Made by a program: the position numbers and the translations under genes
Notes under the pieces: generated by a model
Seen by the model: only the letters and a program-made list of their open reading frames with translations
The model's database searches: none
What the model was told of the DNA's origin: nothing
Shown: positions 34,514-44,279 of the stretch, one piece after another
Layout: every line of letters begins with the position of its first letter
How positions within the stretch are numbered: the stretch's first letter is position 1
Origin: Polaromonas sp. AET17H-212
GTDB taxonomy: Bacteria > Pseudomonadota > Gammaproteobacteria > Burkholderiales > Burkholderiaceae_C
DNA: 64,000 bases
Direction: 5' to 3'
NCBI RefSeq assembly: GCF_002379085.1
Contig: NZ_NBZW01000011.1
Span: 62,001-126,000, forward strand

Positions 34514-35269
34514 CTACGCGCTGGCGCCGGCAGTTTCCGGATAGGCCTCGGGGTCGAGTCGGCGCATTTCGGCTTCGATCCAGGCCTCGACCTCACGCAT
34601 CAGTTCCTCGGGCTTGCGGCCCACGCTGCTGATGGGCTTGCCGATCGAGATGTCGACGATGCCCGGCTTCTTGATGAAGGCCTTGCGCGGCCAGCACTTG
34701 GCCGATGTCACGGCCACCGGAATCACCGGCGCACCCGTCTCGATGGCCAGCCGCGTGCCGCCGGACTTGTAGACGCCTTTTTTGCCGCGCGCAATCCGCG
34801 TGCCCTCGGGAAACATGATGACCCAGACCCCCTGGCTCATCAGCCGGCGGCCCTGCTCGACCACCTTGTTGAAGGCCTGCGTGCGCTGGCTGCGGTCGAT
34901 GTGGATCATGTCCATGCGCGCCATGGCCCAGCCGAAAAAAGGCACGTACAAAAGCTCCTTCTTGAAGACATAGGCCAACGGGTGCGGCATCAATGTCGGC
35001 ATTGAAAACGTCTCCCAGGTGCTCTGGTGCTTGAGCAGCAGGACGGCCGCACTGGTCTCGCCGGTCGGCAGGTTTTCCATACCGGTCACGCGGTTGCGGA
35101 TGCCGAGGATCACCGTGCCACCGCTGACAGCCAGGCGCAGCCAGCCGGCACACATCCAGTAAATCTGCGTACTGCTGCCAAACAGCGAAAAAATCAGGAC
35201 AGCCAGCCCCCAGGGAATCACGGTAACAATCATCCACAGAAGATGCAGGACGGAGCGAATCAGGGGCAT
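34514..35269 (-). CDS. plsC: 1-acyl-sn-glycerol-3-phosphate acyltransferase
   Basis: A 251-aa membrane acyltransferase making phosphatidic acid from lysophosphatidic acid and an acyl donor. The catalytic motif is KHQSTWE (His81...Glu86, an HX4E variant of HX4D), followed by FPEGTR (near 154) and GAPVIPVAV. A hydrophobic N-terminal segment (about 8-32) anchors it in the inner membrane. It starts at ATG 35269. It follows gmhB and the glycyl-tRNA synthetase genes on the same strand, a grouping common in Burkholderiales. Confidence 0.92.
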   Translation of the reverse strand: MPLIRSVLHLLWMIVTVIPWGLAVLIFSLFGSSTQIYWMCAGWLRLAVSGGTVILGIRNRVTGMENLPTGETSAAVLLLKHQSTWETFSMPTLMPHPLAYVFKKELLYVPFFGWAMARMDMIHIDRSQRTQAFNKVVEQGRRLMSQGVWVIMFPEGTRIARGKKGVYKSGGTRLAIETGAPVIPVAVTSAKCWPRKAFIKKPGIVDISIGKPISSVGRKPEELMREVEAWIEAEMRRLDPEAYPETAGASA

Positions 35270-35332
35270 GGTGTGTTTTTCAGTCGATTTTCAAGCAACA
35301 CATGGCCACATCCCTTTTAAACAGGACGCAGG

Positions 35333-35360
35333 GAGCTACTTTTTTTATAGCATCAGGCGG
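35333..35360 (+). repeat. Interspersed repeat, partial copy F
   Basis: GAGCTACTTTTTTTATAGC followed by ATCAGGCG is the palindromic head of the repeat only. It abuts the gmhB stop codon (35353-35355) in the gmhB-plsC gap. Confidence 0.5.
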
Positions 35361-35910
35361 AGGCACTGCGCTCCAGGAGGAATGCCACAAAGGCCGGCAG
35401 GTCGGCATGCAGCTGCGTGCCGGGCGGCAAGCCTTCCGGCTGGCCGCCGTCCCGGTACCTTGCCGATTTTCCGGTCAGCACCAGGTGCGGCTCGCAACCC
35501 GCGGCAGCACCCGCCAGCAGATCACGCACCGAATCACCGGCGGTCGGCACGCCCTTGAGCGGCACGCCAAAACGCGCGCCTATCTGCTCGAACAATCCGG
35601 GCAGGGGCTTGCGGCAGGTGCAGCTTTCTTCCGGGCTGTGCGGGCAATAAAACACCGCATCGATGCGCCCGCCCACAGCGGCCAGCATCTTGTGCATCTT
35701 GGCATGCATGGCGTTGAGCGACGCCACATCAAACAGGCCACGCCCCAGCCCTGACTGGTTGGACGCAATCACCACATGCCAGCCGGCGTGGTTCAGGCGT
35801 GCGATGGCCTCCAGCGCACCGGGCAGCGGCACCCACTCGTCAGGCGTCTTGACGAAATCCTCGCTGTCGCTGTTGATGGTGCCGTCGCGGTCAAGAATGA
35901 CAAGTTTCAT
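35353..35910 (-). CDS. gmhB: D-glycero-beta-D-manno-heptose-1,7-bisphosphate 7-phosphatase
   Basis: A 185-aa HAD phosphatase of the GmhB/histidinol-phosphatase group, acting in ADP-heptose synthesis for lipopolysaccharide. Motif I is LDRDGTIN (Asp8 nucleophile, Asp10), motif II is ASNQSGLGRGLF, and the zinc-binding loop CPHSPEESCTCRKP has the typical Cys/His ligands. Motif III/IV is KGVPTAGDSVRDL. It begins MKLVILDRDG at 35910, 24 bp after the glyS stop. Family size is 180-190 aa, so it is complete. Confidence 0.92.
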   Translation of the reverse strand: MKLVILDRDGTINSDSEDFVKTPDEWVPLPGALEAIARLNHAGWHVVIASNQSGLGRGLFDVASLNAMHAKMHKMLAAVGGRIDAVFYCPHSPEESCTCRKPLPGLFEQIGARFGVPLKGVPTAGDSVRDLLAGAAAGCEPHLVLTGKSARYRDGGQPEGLPPGTQLHADLPAFVAFLLERSASA

Positions 35911-35934
35911 GGGATGTCGTCTGTGGTGACTGGC

Positions 35935-38070
35935 TTATGCCGCGAGTCTGGACAGGTCGGCGACGCGGTTCATGGCGTCGTGCAGACTCTTGAGCAGGCC
36001 CTGCCGGTTCAGGCGCAAATCCATCTCTTCGGCGTTGACCATCACGCCGTCGAAAAAGGCATCGACCGGCGCGCGCAGGGCGGCCAGCGTCTGCAGCGAG
36101 GCGGTGTAGTCACCGGCTTCGAACTGGGTGGTGGCCTGGGGCGCCACCTCTTTCATGGCGGCGTACAGGGCGACTTCAGCGGGCTCCTGGAGCAGCACCT
36201 CGCTGACATGGGCATCGACGTCGCCCGCCTTCTTGAGGATGTTGGCGATGCGTTTGTTGGCGGCGGCCAGGGCCGGGGCTTCGGGCAGCGCGGCGAAGGC
36301 GCGTACGGCCGACAGGCGTTTGGCGACATCGCCGAGGCGCTGGGGTTGAAGCGCCAGCACGGCATCCACCTCCTGCGCGCTGAAGCCCTGTTCGCGCAGC
36401 GAACCGGCCAGGCGGTCGTACACAAAATCGACCAATGCGGTGGAAGCGTTGGTGATCTTGTCGCCAAAGACCGGCATCGCGTCCGCGACCAGTTCGGCCA
36501 GCTTCAGAGGCAGGTCTTTCTCGACCAGCATGCGGATCACGCCCAGTGCGTGGCGCCGCAAGGCAAACGGGTCCTTGTCGCCGGTCGGCACATTGCCGAT
36601 GCCGAACATGCCCACCAGGGTTTCAAGTTTGTCGGCCAGCGCCACGATCACGCCGATGGTGTTGCGCGGCAATTCGTCGCCGGCAAAACGTGGCTTGTAG
36701 TGGTCCTCGATCGCATCGGCCACCTCGGCGCTCAAGCCATCGTTGAGCGCGTAATAACGCCCCATGATGCCCTGCAGCTCCGGGAACTCGCCGACCATGT
36801 CGGTCACCAGATCGGTCTTGGCCAGTTCGGCCGCGCGCTGCACGTCGGCCACATCGGCGCCCAGGCGCTTGGCGATCGCTTCGGCAATCGCGCGCACGCG
36901 TTGGACGCGTTCACCCTGGGAGCCAAGCTTGTTGTGATACACCACCTTGTCCAGTCCCGCCACACGCGAAGCCAGCGTCTTCTTGCGGTCCTGGTCAAAA
37001 AAGAACTTGGCGTCGGCCAGGCGTGGCCGCACCACGCGTTCGTTGCCACCGATCACCGCGCTCGCATCATCCGGGCTGATGTTGCTGACCACCAGAAACT
37101 TGTTGGTGAGCTTGCCCTTCGCGTCGACCAGCGGGAAATACTTCTGGTTGGCCTTCATCGTGAGGATCAGGCACTCCTGCGGCACGTCGAGGAATTGCGA
37201 CTCGAACTCGCACACCAGCACATTGGGGTGCTCGACCAGGCCGGTCACCTCGCTCAGCAGGTCCTCGTCCATCAGCACCTCGTAGCCCGGGCCCAGACGC
37301 TCGGCCGCCTGCGCGAGCTGCTGCACGATGGCAAAGCGGCGGTCGTTGAAGCTGGCGATCACCGCGCCGTCGCCCAGCAAGGTCTGGGCGTAAGCGTCGG
37401 CATCGAGGATCACCACGGGCGACACCTTGGCTTCAAAGCGGTGGCCCTGCGTGGTGTTGCCCGCCTTCAGGCCGAGCGCCGTGACGGGCACGACGGTGCT
37501 GCCGTGCAGCGCCACCAGGCCGTGCGCGGGACGCACGAAGTTCACGCTGCTCCAGCCGGGCAGCGCGCAGTCGGTCTCGAGCTGGTAACTCATGACCTTG
37601 GGAATCGGCAGCTTCGCGATGGCTTCTTCGAGCGCTTTCTGCAGGCCGGTATCCAGCGCAGCGCCCGTCACCAGGCTGTCGTAGAACAGCGCCTCGGCCT
37701 TGCCGTCGGGCGCGCGCTTGAGGGCGGCCACGGCCGCAGCCGGGTCGGACACGTCGGCACCGAGGGCCTGTAGCTTTTTCAGCAACGCCGGCGTGGCGTT
37801 GCCGGAAGCGTCCAGCCCCACCGAGACCGGCATGAGTTTTTGCTGCACCGCCTTGTCGGCGGCCTTGCGCCAGACATGCGTGACATGCGCAGCCAGGCGG
37901 CGCGGCGAGGCATACGCCGTCACCACGGAAACGTCGGCGCTGGCCAGGCCCTGGGCCTTGAGCTGCTCGAACAGGACACCGGCAAAGGCATCGCCCAGTT
38001 TTTTGAGCGCCTTGGGCGGCAGCTCTTCCACAAACAGTTCGACCAGAAGGTTTTGCGTTGTCATGGTCAT
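35935..38070 (-). CDS. glyS: Glycine-tRNA ligase beta subunit
   Basis: A 711-aa beta subunit of the tetrameric bacterial glycyl-tRNA synthetase, needed for tRNA recognition. Signatures are [20 protein letters not shown] at the start, [30 protein letters not shown] and, in the C-terminal part, [20 protein letters not shown]. The start at 38070 overlaps the glyQ stop (ATGA), implying coupled translation; an ATG two codons later is also possible. Length matches the family (about 690-720). Confidence 0.97.
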   Translation of the reverse strand: MTMTTQNLLVELFVEELPPKALKKLGDAFAGVLFEQLKAQGLASADVSVVTAYASPRRLAAHVTHVWRKAADKAVQQKLMPVSVGLDASGNATPALLKKLQALGADVSDPAAAVAALKRAPDGKAEALFYDSLVTGAALDTGLQKALEEAIAKLPIPKVMSYQLETDCALPGWSSVNFVRPAHGLVALHGSTVVPVTALGLKAGNTTQGHRFEAKVSPVVILDADAYAQTLLGDGAVIASFNDRRFAIVQQLAQAAERLGPGYEVLMDEDLLSEVTGLVEHPNVLVCEFESQFLDVPQECLILTMKANQKYFPLVDAKGKLTNKFLVVSNISPDDASAVIGGNERVVRPRLADAKFFFDQDRKKTLASRVAGLDKVVYHNKLGSQGERVQRVRAIAEAIAKRLGADVADVQRAAELAKTDLVTDMVGEFPELQGIMGRYYALNDGLSAEVADAIEDHYKPRFAGDELPRNTIGVIVALADKLETLVGMFGIGNVPTGDKDPFALRRHALGVIRMLVEKDLPLKLAELVADAMPVFGDKITNASTALVDFVYDRLAGSLREQGFSAQEVDAVLALQPQRLGDVAKRLSAVRAFAALPEAPALAAANKRIANILKKAGDVDAHVSEVLLQEPAEVALYAAMKEVAPQATTQFEAGDYTASLQTLAALRAPVDAFFDGVMVNAEEMDLRLNRQGLLKSLHDAMNRVADLSRLAA

Positions 38071-38972
38071 GCGGCCTTCTTCGTCATCTGTTCCACCCAC
38101 GCGCGCGGCGCCATCGGAAAGCCCAGGCGCTCTCTGGATTCGTAATAACTCTGCGCGACGGCGCGCGCCAGGTTGCGGATGCGGCCGATATAGGCGGCGC
38201 GTTCGGTCACGCTGATGGCGCCACGCGCATCGAGCAGGTTGAAGCTGTGTGCGGCCTTGAGCACCTGCTCGTAGGCCGGCAACGCCAGCTGCACGTCAAT
38301 CAGGTGTTTGGCCTGCTTCTCGTAGGCGGTGAAGGCGGTGAACAGGAAATCGGCGTCGCTGTGTTCAAAGTTGTAGGCCGACTGTTCCTTTTCGTTTTGC
38401 AGGTAGACGTCGCCATAACTCATGCTGTCGGTCCACTGCAGGTTGTAGACGTTGTCCACGCCCTGCAGGTACATGGCCAGGCGCTCCAGGCCGTAGGTGA
38501 TCTCGCCGGTGATCGGCCGGCAGTCAATGCCGCCGACCTGCTGGAAGTAGGTGAACTGGGTGACTTCCATGCCGTTGAGCCAGACCTCCCAGCCCAGGCC
38601 CCAGGCGCCCAGCGTCGGATTTTCCCAGTCGTCTTCGACAAAGCGGATGTCGTTTTTCTTCAGGTCAAAACCCAGTGACTCCAGTGAGCCCAGGTACAGC
38701 TCCAGAATGTTGCTGGGCGCGGGTTTCAGCACCACCTGGTACTGGTAGTAGTGCTGCAGGCGGTTCGGGTTCTCGCCGTAACGGCCGTCTTTCGGCCGGC
38801 GGCTCGGCTGCACGTAAGCGGCCTTCCATGGCTCCGGACCCAGCGCTCTTAAGAACGTAGCAGTGTGCGACGTCCCGGCGCCCACTTCCATGTCATAAGG
38901 CTGCAACAGTGCGCAGCCCTGGGCATCCCAGTAGGACTGGAGCTTCAAGATGATTTGCTGAAAGGTCAACAT
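38067..38972 (-). CDS. glyQ: Glycine-tRNA ligase alpha subunit
   Basis: A 301-aa class II aminoacyl-tRNA synthetase catalytic subunit that activates glycine and loads tRNA-Gly together with GlyS. It begins [20 protein letters not shown] and carries [40 protein letters not shown] and [13 protein letters not shown], all conserved in GlyQ. It is first in the glyQ-glyS-gmhB-plsC-DUF45 run and divergent from the BASS transporter gene. Confidence 0.97.
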   Translation of the reverse strand: MLTFQQIILKLQSYWDAQGCALLQPYDMEVGAGTSHTATFLRALGPEPWKAAYVQPSRRPKDGRYGENPNRLQHYYQYQVVLKPAPSNILELYLGSLESLGFDLKKNDIRFVEDDWENPTLGAWGLGWEVWLNGMEVTQFTYFQQVGGIDCRPITGEITYGLERLAMYLQGVDNVYNLQWTDSMSYGDVYLQNEKEQSAYNFEHSDADFLFTAFTAYEKQAKHLIDVQLALPAYEQVLKAAHSFNLLDARGAISVTERAAYIGRIRNLARAVAQSYYESRERLGFPMAPRAWVEQMTKKAA

Positions 38973-39090
38973 AAATAGGGTGTGCGGCGACGCAGGGCCG
39001 CGGGTAAGGGACCGCGCGGGCCTGAACCCGCGAAAACCCTTGATTTTACGGAGCTTTCACCGGGTTACCCTGAGACACAAGGAAAGTGTC

Positions 39091-39966
39091 ATGACAACCC
39101 AACAACTGATTTTGAGCCTGGTGCTGGCCACCATGGTGTTTTCGGTCGCGCTGGAGCTCAGGGTGAGCGACTTCAGGCGCGTCGCGCAAACGCCCAGGGC
39201 GGTGGTTTGCGGGCTGATCCCGCAGTTCATCCTGCTGCCCGTGGGCACCTGGCTGGCCACCCTGGCGCTGGACCTGCCGCCCAACGTGGAAGCCGCGATG
39301 ATCCTGGTGGCGGCCTGCCCCGGCGGCAGCCTGAGCAACGTGGTCACCCACCTGGGCCGCGGCAACACAGCGCTGTCGGTCAGCGTGTCGGCCGTGGCCA
39401 GCATCATTGCGCTGGTTGCCACACCGTTCAACTTCAGCTGGATGGTGGCGGCCAACCCGGCCACGGCCGGCTGGCTCAAGACCCTGGACATCGACCCCTC
39501 GGGCATCTGGATCAGCCTGTTTCTGCTGCTGGCCCTGCCCATGGCCTTGGGCCTGGTGTTCTCGCACCAGTTGCCTGCGCTGACGGCGCGTATCCAGAAG
39601 CCGCTGGGCAACTTTTCGCTGCTGGCCCTGCTGGCCTTCATCGTGCTGGGGCTGATCAAGGAGCGCCAGCTGCTGACGCTGGGCCTGCTGCCCATGCTGG
39701 CCATCGTGATCGCGCACAACGCCAGCGGCCTGTTTTTCGGCTGGGCCACCAGCAAGGCCATGGGCGTGAGCGAACGCGACCGGCGCGCCGTGATGATCGA
39801 AGGCGGCATGCAGAACTCGGGCCTGGCGCTGGGCATCATTGCCGTGCAATTCAACTCGGACCTCGGCATGGTCATCATTGCCAGCCTGTGGGGCATGTGG
39901 CACATCGTCAGCGGCCTGTCGCTGGCCTACTTCTGGAGGAAAAAAGATGCTCGACTTGCTCATTAA
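39091..39966 (+). CDS. Bile acid:sodium symporter family (BASS) transporter
   Basis: A 291-aa integral membrane protein with about nine or ten hydrophobic helices. The sodium-site signature of the family is visible in LVAACPGGSLSNVVTHLGRG, and EGGMQNSGLALGII is the second conserved crossover motif. It likely takes up an organic anion with sodium; the substrate is unknown. The start at 39091 has AAGGAAAG upstream. It overlaps the following amidohydrolase by 20 bp, so transporter and enzyme probably act on the same compound or its product. Confidence 0.87.
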   Translation: MTTQQLILSLVLATMVFSVALELRVSDFRRVAQTPRAVVCGLIPQFILLPVGTWLATLALDLPPNVEAAMILVAACPGGSLSNVVTHLGRGNTALSVSVSAVASIIALVATPFNFSWMVAANPATAGWLKTLDIDPSGIWISLFLLLALPMALGLVFSHQLPALTARIQKPLGNFSLLALLAFIVLGLIKERQLLTLGLLPMLAIVIAHNASGLFFGWATSKAMGVSERDRRAVMIEGGMQNSGLALGIIAVQFNSDLGMVIIASLWGMWHIVSGLSLAYFWRKKDARLAH

Positions 39967-41707
39967 GGGCGGCACCGTGGTTGACGGCAGCGGTGGCGCG
40001 CCGTTTGTGGCCGACATCGGCGTGCAGGGAGGCCGCATCGTGGAGATCGGCCGCATCAGCACGGTCGCGCGCGACACCGTGGACGCCAGCGGCGCCTGGG
40101 TCACACCGGGTTTTGTGGACATCCACACCCATTACGACGGCCAGGCCACCTGGGACGAGACCTTCAGCCCCAGCATCCACCATGGCGTGACGACCGTGGT
40201 CATGGGCAACTGCGGCGTCGGCTTCGCGCCGCTGCGGCCCGGCAGCGAGGACCGCCTGATCAAGCTGATGGAGGGCGTGGAAGACATCCCCGGCGTGGCG
40301 CTGACCGAAGGCGTGAAATTTTCATGGGCAAGTTTTGGCGACTACCTGAACGCGCTCGACGCCATGCCGCACAGCCTGGACTTTCTGGCCATGGTGCCGC
40401 ACGACCCGCTGCGCATGCTGGTGATGGGCGAACGCGCCGAGGCACGCGAAGCCGCCAGCGCGCAGGACATTGCTGCCATGCGCGAGCACCTGCGCATCGC
40501 GCTGGCGGCCGGGGCGGTGGGTTTTTCCACCGGCCGCTCAGACAACCACCGCACGGCCGAGGGGCATGACACGCCGGCCTCGATTGCCAGCGCGGCCGAA
40601 CTGACCGGCATTGCGGGGGCCTTCGAAGGCCTGAACCACGGCGTGGTGCAGGTCGTCAGCGACTTCGACCTGATGCAGGGGCCGCAGAACTTCGATGCCG
40701 AGTTCGACCTGGTCGAGCAGCTCGCAACCGCCAGTGGGCGACCGTTGTCCATGAGCTGGCTGCAGCGTGACCCGGGCGGTGAGCAGTACCTGGCCATGCA
40801 GGCCCGCGTGGAAGCCGCCGTAGCGCGCGGCCTGCCGCTGTACCTGCAGGCCGCGGCGCGCGGCATTGGCGTCATCAATGGGCTGGACGCAAGTTTTCAC
40901 CCCTTCATGGGTTTTCCGGGCTACAAGGAAATTGCTACGCTTTCAGTAGCTGACCGCGCAGCAGCCATGCGGGAACCCGCCCGAAAAGCCCGCATACTGG
41001 GCGAGCAATCCGAACGCCTGGCGGGCGACGGCACACCGATCCCGCCGCTGGTGGACATGCTGCTGGCACGCATTGAAATGATTGCCGGACGCATGTTCCC
41101 GCTCGACGCCACGCTCAACTACGAACCCAACGTGATGCAGAGTTTCCTGGTGCGCGCCAAACAGCGCGGCACCACGGCGCTGGAGGCGCTGTACGACTAC
41201 TTCAGCGAAGGCGACGGCAGCCAGCTGGTGTACTTCCCGATCTTCAACTACAACCAGGGCTCGCTGGACACCGTGCGCCAGATGCTGGGCCACCCGCGCG
41301 CGCTGTTCGGCCTGGGTGATGCCGGCGCGCATGTGGGCACCGTCTGCGACGCAAGTTTTTCCACCTTCATGCTCACGCACTGGGTGCAGGGCCGCGCGCA
41401 GGACCGCCTGCCGCTGGAGCAGGCGGTGGAAATGATGACCTCGCGCAATGCGCGTTACCTGGGGCTGGGCGACCGCGGGTTGCTGGCGCCCGGCCTGCGG
41501 GCCGACATCAACGTCATCGACCCGACCCGCCTGAGCGTGGGTGTGCCGAAACTCGTGCGCGACCTGCCTGCCGGCGGCAAGCGTTTTCTGCAAAAGGCGC
41601 AGGGTTACATCGGCACCTGGGTCGCCGGCCAATGTGTGGCGCGCGAGGGCGAGGTCACGGCCGCGCGGCCGGGCCGGCTCGTGCGTTCAGGCCAGCAAGC
41701 GGCCTGA
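39947..41707 (+). CDS. N-acyl-D-amino-acid deacylase-like amidohydrolase
   Basis: A 586-aa amidohydrolase-superfamily protein of the D-aminoacylase/dihydroorotase-like group. The N-terminal beta domain ([20 protein letters not shown]) is followed by the metal motif [10 protein letters not shown] (His60, His62). Further family blocks are [25 protein letters not shown] and [20 protein letters not shown]. It hydrolyses an N-acyl D-amino acid or a related amide. The ATG at 39947 has CTGGAGGA upstream and overlaps the transporter. A half copy of the interspersed repeat is translated near residues 330-340 ([12 protein letters not shown]). The 3' end overlaps the lnt gene tail-to-tail by 21 bp. Confidence 0.87.
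   Translation: MLDLLIKGGTVVDGSGGAPFVADIGVQGGRIVEIGRISTVARDTVDASGAWVTPGFVDIHTHYDGQATWDETFSPSIHHGVTTVVMGNCGVGFAPLRPGSEDRLIKLMEGVEDIPGVALTEGVKFSWASFGDYLNALDAMPHSLDFLAMVPHDPLRMLVMGERAEAREAASAQDIAAMREHLRIALAAGAVGFSTGRSDNHRTAEGHDTPASIASAAELTGIAGAFEGLNHGVVQVVSDFDLMQGPQNFDAEFDLVEQLATASGRPLSMSWLQRDPGGEQYLAMQARVEAAVARGLPLYLQAAARGIGVINGLDASFHPFMGFPGYKEIATLSVADRAAAMREPARKARILGEQSERLAGDGTPIPPLVDMLLARIEMIAGRMFPLDATLNYEPNVMQSFLVRAKQRGTTALEALYDYFSEGDGSQLVYFPIFNYNQGSLDTVRQMLGHPRALFGLGDAGAHVGTVCDASFSTFMLTHWVQGRAQDRLPLEQAVEMMTSRNARYLGLGDRGLLAPGLRADINVIDPTRLSVGVPKLVRDLPAGGKRFLQKAQGYIGTWVAGQCVAREGEVTAARPGRLVRSGQQAA
40933..40960 (+). repeat. Interspersed repeat, partial copy G (translated in the deacylase gene)
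   Basis: TGCTACGCTTTCAGTAGC then TGACCGCGCA resembles the head of the repeat family, especially copy C. It is read in frame in the deacylase gene. It could be chance, since only about 28 bp match. Confidence 0.4.
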
Positions 41708-43315
41708 ACGCAAGCGAAAAGCCAGCGCCAGGCCCGCGACACCCAGGCCCAGGGCCCACCACGGCCAGAGGCCGTAACGCGAGACCCACCAGGCGTAAGG
41801 CGTGATGCCGTTGCGGCCTTCCACCTCGCCGACCAGCACGCCGCGCGTGTGGCGCGGCAGTTCGTGGGTGACCTTGCCGCGGTGGTCGATGATCACCGTG
41901 GCGCCGGTGTTGGTGGCGCGCAGCATGGGCCGCTCGAACTCCAGCGCCCGCATGCGCGAGATGGCCAGGTGCTGGTCGATGGCAATGGTGTTGCCGAACC
42001 AGCCGATGTTGCTGAGGTTGACGAGCACCGTGGGCGCCGTGGCTGCATTGGTGAAACTGGCGCCCAGTTCTTCGCCAAACAGGTCCTCGTAGCAGATGTT
42101 GGGCGCCAGCCGCTGGCCCTGCCAGTCAAACGAAGGCTGGCCCAGCGGGCCGCGCGTGAAGTCGCCAAGCGGGATGTTCATGAGGTTGATGAACCAGCGA
42201 AAGCCCGGCGGGACAAACTCGCCAAAGGGCACCAGGTGGTGCTTGTCGAAACGGAAGGCCTGGGCCGCCCCCGGCTTGAGCCCCACGGCCGAATTGGCGT
42301 AACCCGCGCTGTAGCTGCCCAGCGGCATGCCGATCAGCGCCGCCTGCTGGCCCGAGGCAAAACGTGCCTGCACGGCGCGCCAGTAACCGTCGGGCAGTTG
42401 CTGCGGCAGCAGCGGAAGCGAGGTCTCCGGCGCCACCACCAGCGCGGTTTTGGCGCCCTGCAGCTGCTCGCCGTACCATCGCAGCGCCGTGGGCAGACCG
42501 GTGCCGGGCTGGAATTTTTCGTCCTGGGGTATGTTGCCCTGCAGCAGCGTCACCTGCAGGCTGCCGGCCGAGGTGGAGGTCTGCTTTCCTGCCGCCAGCG
42601 CCCCCGCGACGATCAGCGCCGCCAGCACCGGGAACACCACCAGTTGGCGCCGTGACCGGCCCAGGCCGGCCAAGCTGGCAGCCAGTAAAGCGGCCAGGAA
42701 GGTGATGCCGTGCACCCCGATCCAGCGCGCATACCCGTCCAGCCAGCCGTCCAGGTGCGCGTAACCGGCCGCGCCCCAGGGAAAGCCGGTGAAAAACTCG
42801 ACCCGGGCCAGTTCGGCCAGCAGCCAGAGGGCCGCAAAAACAAGCGCCCGGCGCGTCCGGCCGGCGGGCGCCAGCTGGACATAGGCCGCGCAGGCCACCG
42901 CGTAGTAAGTGGCCAGAAAAATCGCCAGACCGCCCACGGCCAGCACCGTCAGCGGCGCCGCCAGGCCGCCGTATACATGCAGCGAGATGAACAGCCACCA
43001 GAAAATGCCGCACAGCCAGGCGCTGCCAAACAGCCAGCCCAGCAGCAGTCCCTGCTTGAAGCGGGCGCAGCGGTCCAGAGAGCGGACCAGCGCGGCCAGG
43101 GCCAGCAGCTGCAGCCACCAGACCGGCTGGCCCTGTGCCAATCCAGAGGAAAAAGGCCATGCAACGCTCAAGGCGTGGGTGCAACCAGCTATTAAAACAA
43201 TAGCAATGTCGAGAAAGGAAAGGCCCCGGCGCGCTTGCGGGTGCCGGACATGCTCCAGCAGGGCTGGCAGCGTCGGCAGCACCGAGATCATGCTGTGGAT
43301 CGAGTTCCGTGCCAT
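41687..43315 (-). CDS. lnt: Apolipoprotein N-acyltransferase
   Basis: A 542-aa inner-membrane enzyme adding the third acyl chain to lipoproteins. It has about six N-terminal hydrophobic helices, then a nitrilase-like periplasmic domain. The catalytic triad blocks are VVAPETSLP (Glu), DKHHLVPFGEFVP (Lys) and PNICYEDLFGE (Cys), followed by NIGWFGNTIAIDQHLA. Length fits (E. coli 512). Near the N-terminus, residues about 36-57 (DIAIVLIAGCTHALSVAWPF) are encoded by interspersed repeat copy H and form part of a hydrophobic segment. The start at 43315 is one option; an ATG eight codons in is another. Follows corC, as usual. Confidence 0.95.
   Translation of the reverse strand: MARNSIHSMISVLPTLPALLEHVRHPQARRGLSFLDIAIVLIAGCTHALSVAWPFSSGLAQGQPVWWLQLLALAALVRSLDRCARFKQGLLLGWLFGSAWLCGIFWWLFISLHVYGGLAAPLTVLAVGGLAIFLATYYAVACAAYVQLAPAGRTRRALVFAALWLLAELARVEFFTGFPWGAAGYAHLDGWLDGYARWIGVHGITFLAALLAASLAGLGRSRRQLVVFPVLAALIVAGALAAGKQTSTSAGSLQVTLLQGNIPQDEKFQPGTGLPTALRWYGEQLQGAKTALVVAPETSLPLLPQQLPDGYWRAVQARFASGQQAALIGMPLGSYSAGYANSAVGLKPGAAQAFRFDKHHLVPFGEFVPPGFRWFINLMNIPLGDFTRGPLGQPSFDWQGQRLAPNICYEDLFGEELGASFTNAATAPTVLVNLSNIGWFGNTIAIDQHLAISRMRALEFERPMLRATNTGATVIIDHRGKVTHELPRHTRGVLVGEVEGRNGITPYAWWVSRYGLWPWWALGLGVAGLALAFRLRSGRLLA
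43148..43208 (-). repeat. Interspersed repeat, copy H (translated inside lnt)
   Basis: On the minus strand it reads CATTGCTATTGTTTTAATAG, CTGGTTGCACCCACGCCTTG and GCATGGCCTTTTTCC. Head and tail match copies C and I. It is translated within the N-terminal part of lnt. Confidence 0.68.
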
Positions 43316-43339
43316 CCGCTGCTTTGGGTCCGCCGCGCC

Positions 43340-44194
43340 TCAGGTGCTCGTGGCGACGGGCGAAACCTTGAACCAGCGCACGGCGCCCCCTTTGGTGTGC
43401 AGCACGGTGAACTGCAGGCCGGCCAGTGCGTAGTGTTCGCCGCGTTTGGGCACGTGGCCCATCTCGTGAGCCACCAGACCGCCTATGGTTTCGAAGTCGG
43501 TTTCGGGCAGCAGCACACTGAAGGCCTCGTTGACACGCTCGATCGAGGTGTCGCCGCTGACGCGGTAGGTGTGGTCGGTCAGGCCGAAGATGTCGCCCTC
43601 GTCCTCGGCGATGTCGAACTCGTCCTCGATCTCGCCGACGATCTGCTCGAGCACGTCTTCAATCGTGATGAGGCCGGCGACGCGGCCAAACTCGTCGATG
43701 ACGATGGCCAGGTGGTTGCGGTTGCCGCGGAATTCGCGCAGCAGGTCGTTCAGGCCCTTGCTCTCGGGCACAAACACCGCCGGCCGCAGCAGCGCGCGGA
43801 TGTTGAGCTCGGGTGCACGCTGCAGCTTGAGCAGATCCTTGGCCATCAGGATGCCAATGATGTTTTCTTTTTCGTTTTCGTAAACGGGAAAACGCGAGTG
43901 GGCGGTGTCGATCACCAGGTGCAGCAACTCGTCGAACGGCGCGTCGATGTTGATGACGTCCATGCGGGGCGTTGCCACCATCACGTCGCCGGCCGTCATG
44001 TCGGCCATGCGGATCACGCCTTCGAGCATTTCCCGGCTTTGCGCGCCGATGACATCGTTGTCCTGCGCCTCGACCAGGGTTTCAATCAGCTCGTCTTTGG
44101 AATCGGGCCCGGGGTGAAGCATTTCAGCCAGCTTCTGGAGGAAGCCGCGTTTGTCTTCGGGCTTGGGCGGTCTACTGGGGGGGGTGTCGGACAC
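43340..44194 (-). CDS. corC: CorC/HlyC-type CBS-domain transporter-associated protein
   Basis: A 284-aa cytosolic CBS-pair protein. It starts VSDTPPSRPPKPEDKRGFLQ and includes the family block PGPDSKDELIETLVEAQDND. Two CBS domains (about 70-190) contain MVATPRMDVINIDAP and DEFGRVAGLITIEDVLEQIV. The CorC_HlyC C-terminal domain follows (about 205-284). It is linked to magnesium/cobalt efflux and lies 24 bp upstream of lnt, a conserved pairing. GTG at 44194 is chosen because it matches the family N-terminus; a TTG ten codons upstream is possible. Neither has a good ribosome site. Confidence 0.9.
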   Translation of the reverse strand: MSDTPPSRPPKPEDKRGFLQKLAEMLHPGPDSKDELIETLVEAQDNDVIGAQSREMLEGVIRMADMTAGDVMVATPRMDVINIDAPFDELLHLVIDTAHSRFPVYENEKENIIGILMAKDLLKLQRAPELNIRALLRPAVFVPESKGLNDLLREFRGNRNHLAIVIDEFGRVAGLITIEDVLEQIVGEIEDEFDIAEDEGDIFGLTDHTYRVSGDTSIERVNEAFSVLLPETDFETIGGLVAHEMGHVPKRGEHYALAGLQFTVLHTKGGAVRWFKVSPVATST

Positions 44195-44279
44195 GGAGGT
44201 GTTCGGTAGTTGGCAAGCTGCCAAGGATAACGTAATTCACAGCTTGCCCGGCCTCCCCGGGGAGGCACCTACCAAAGCA

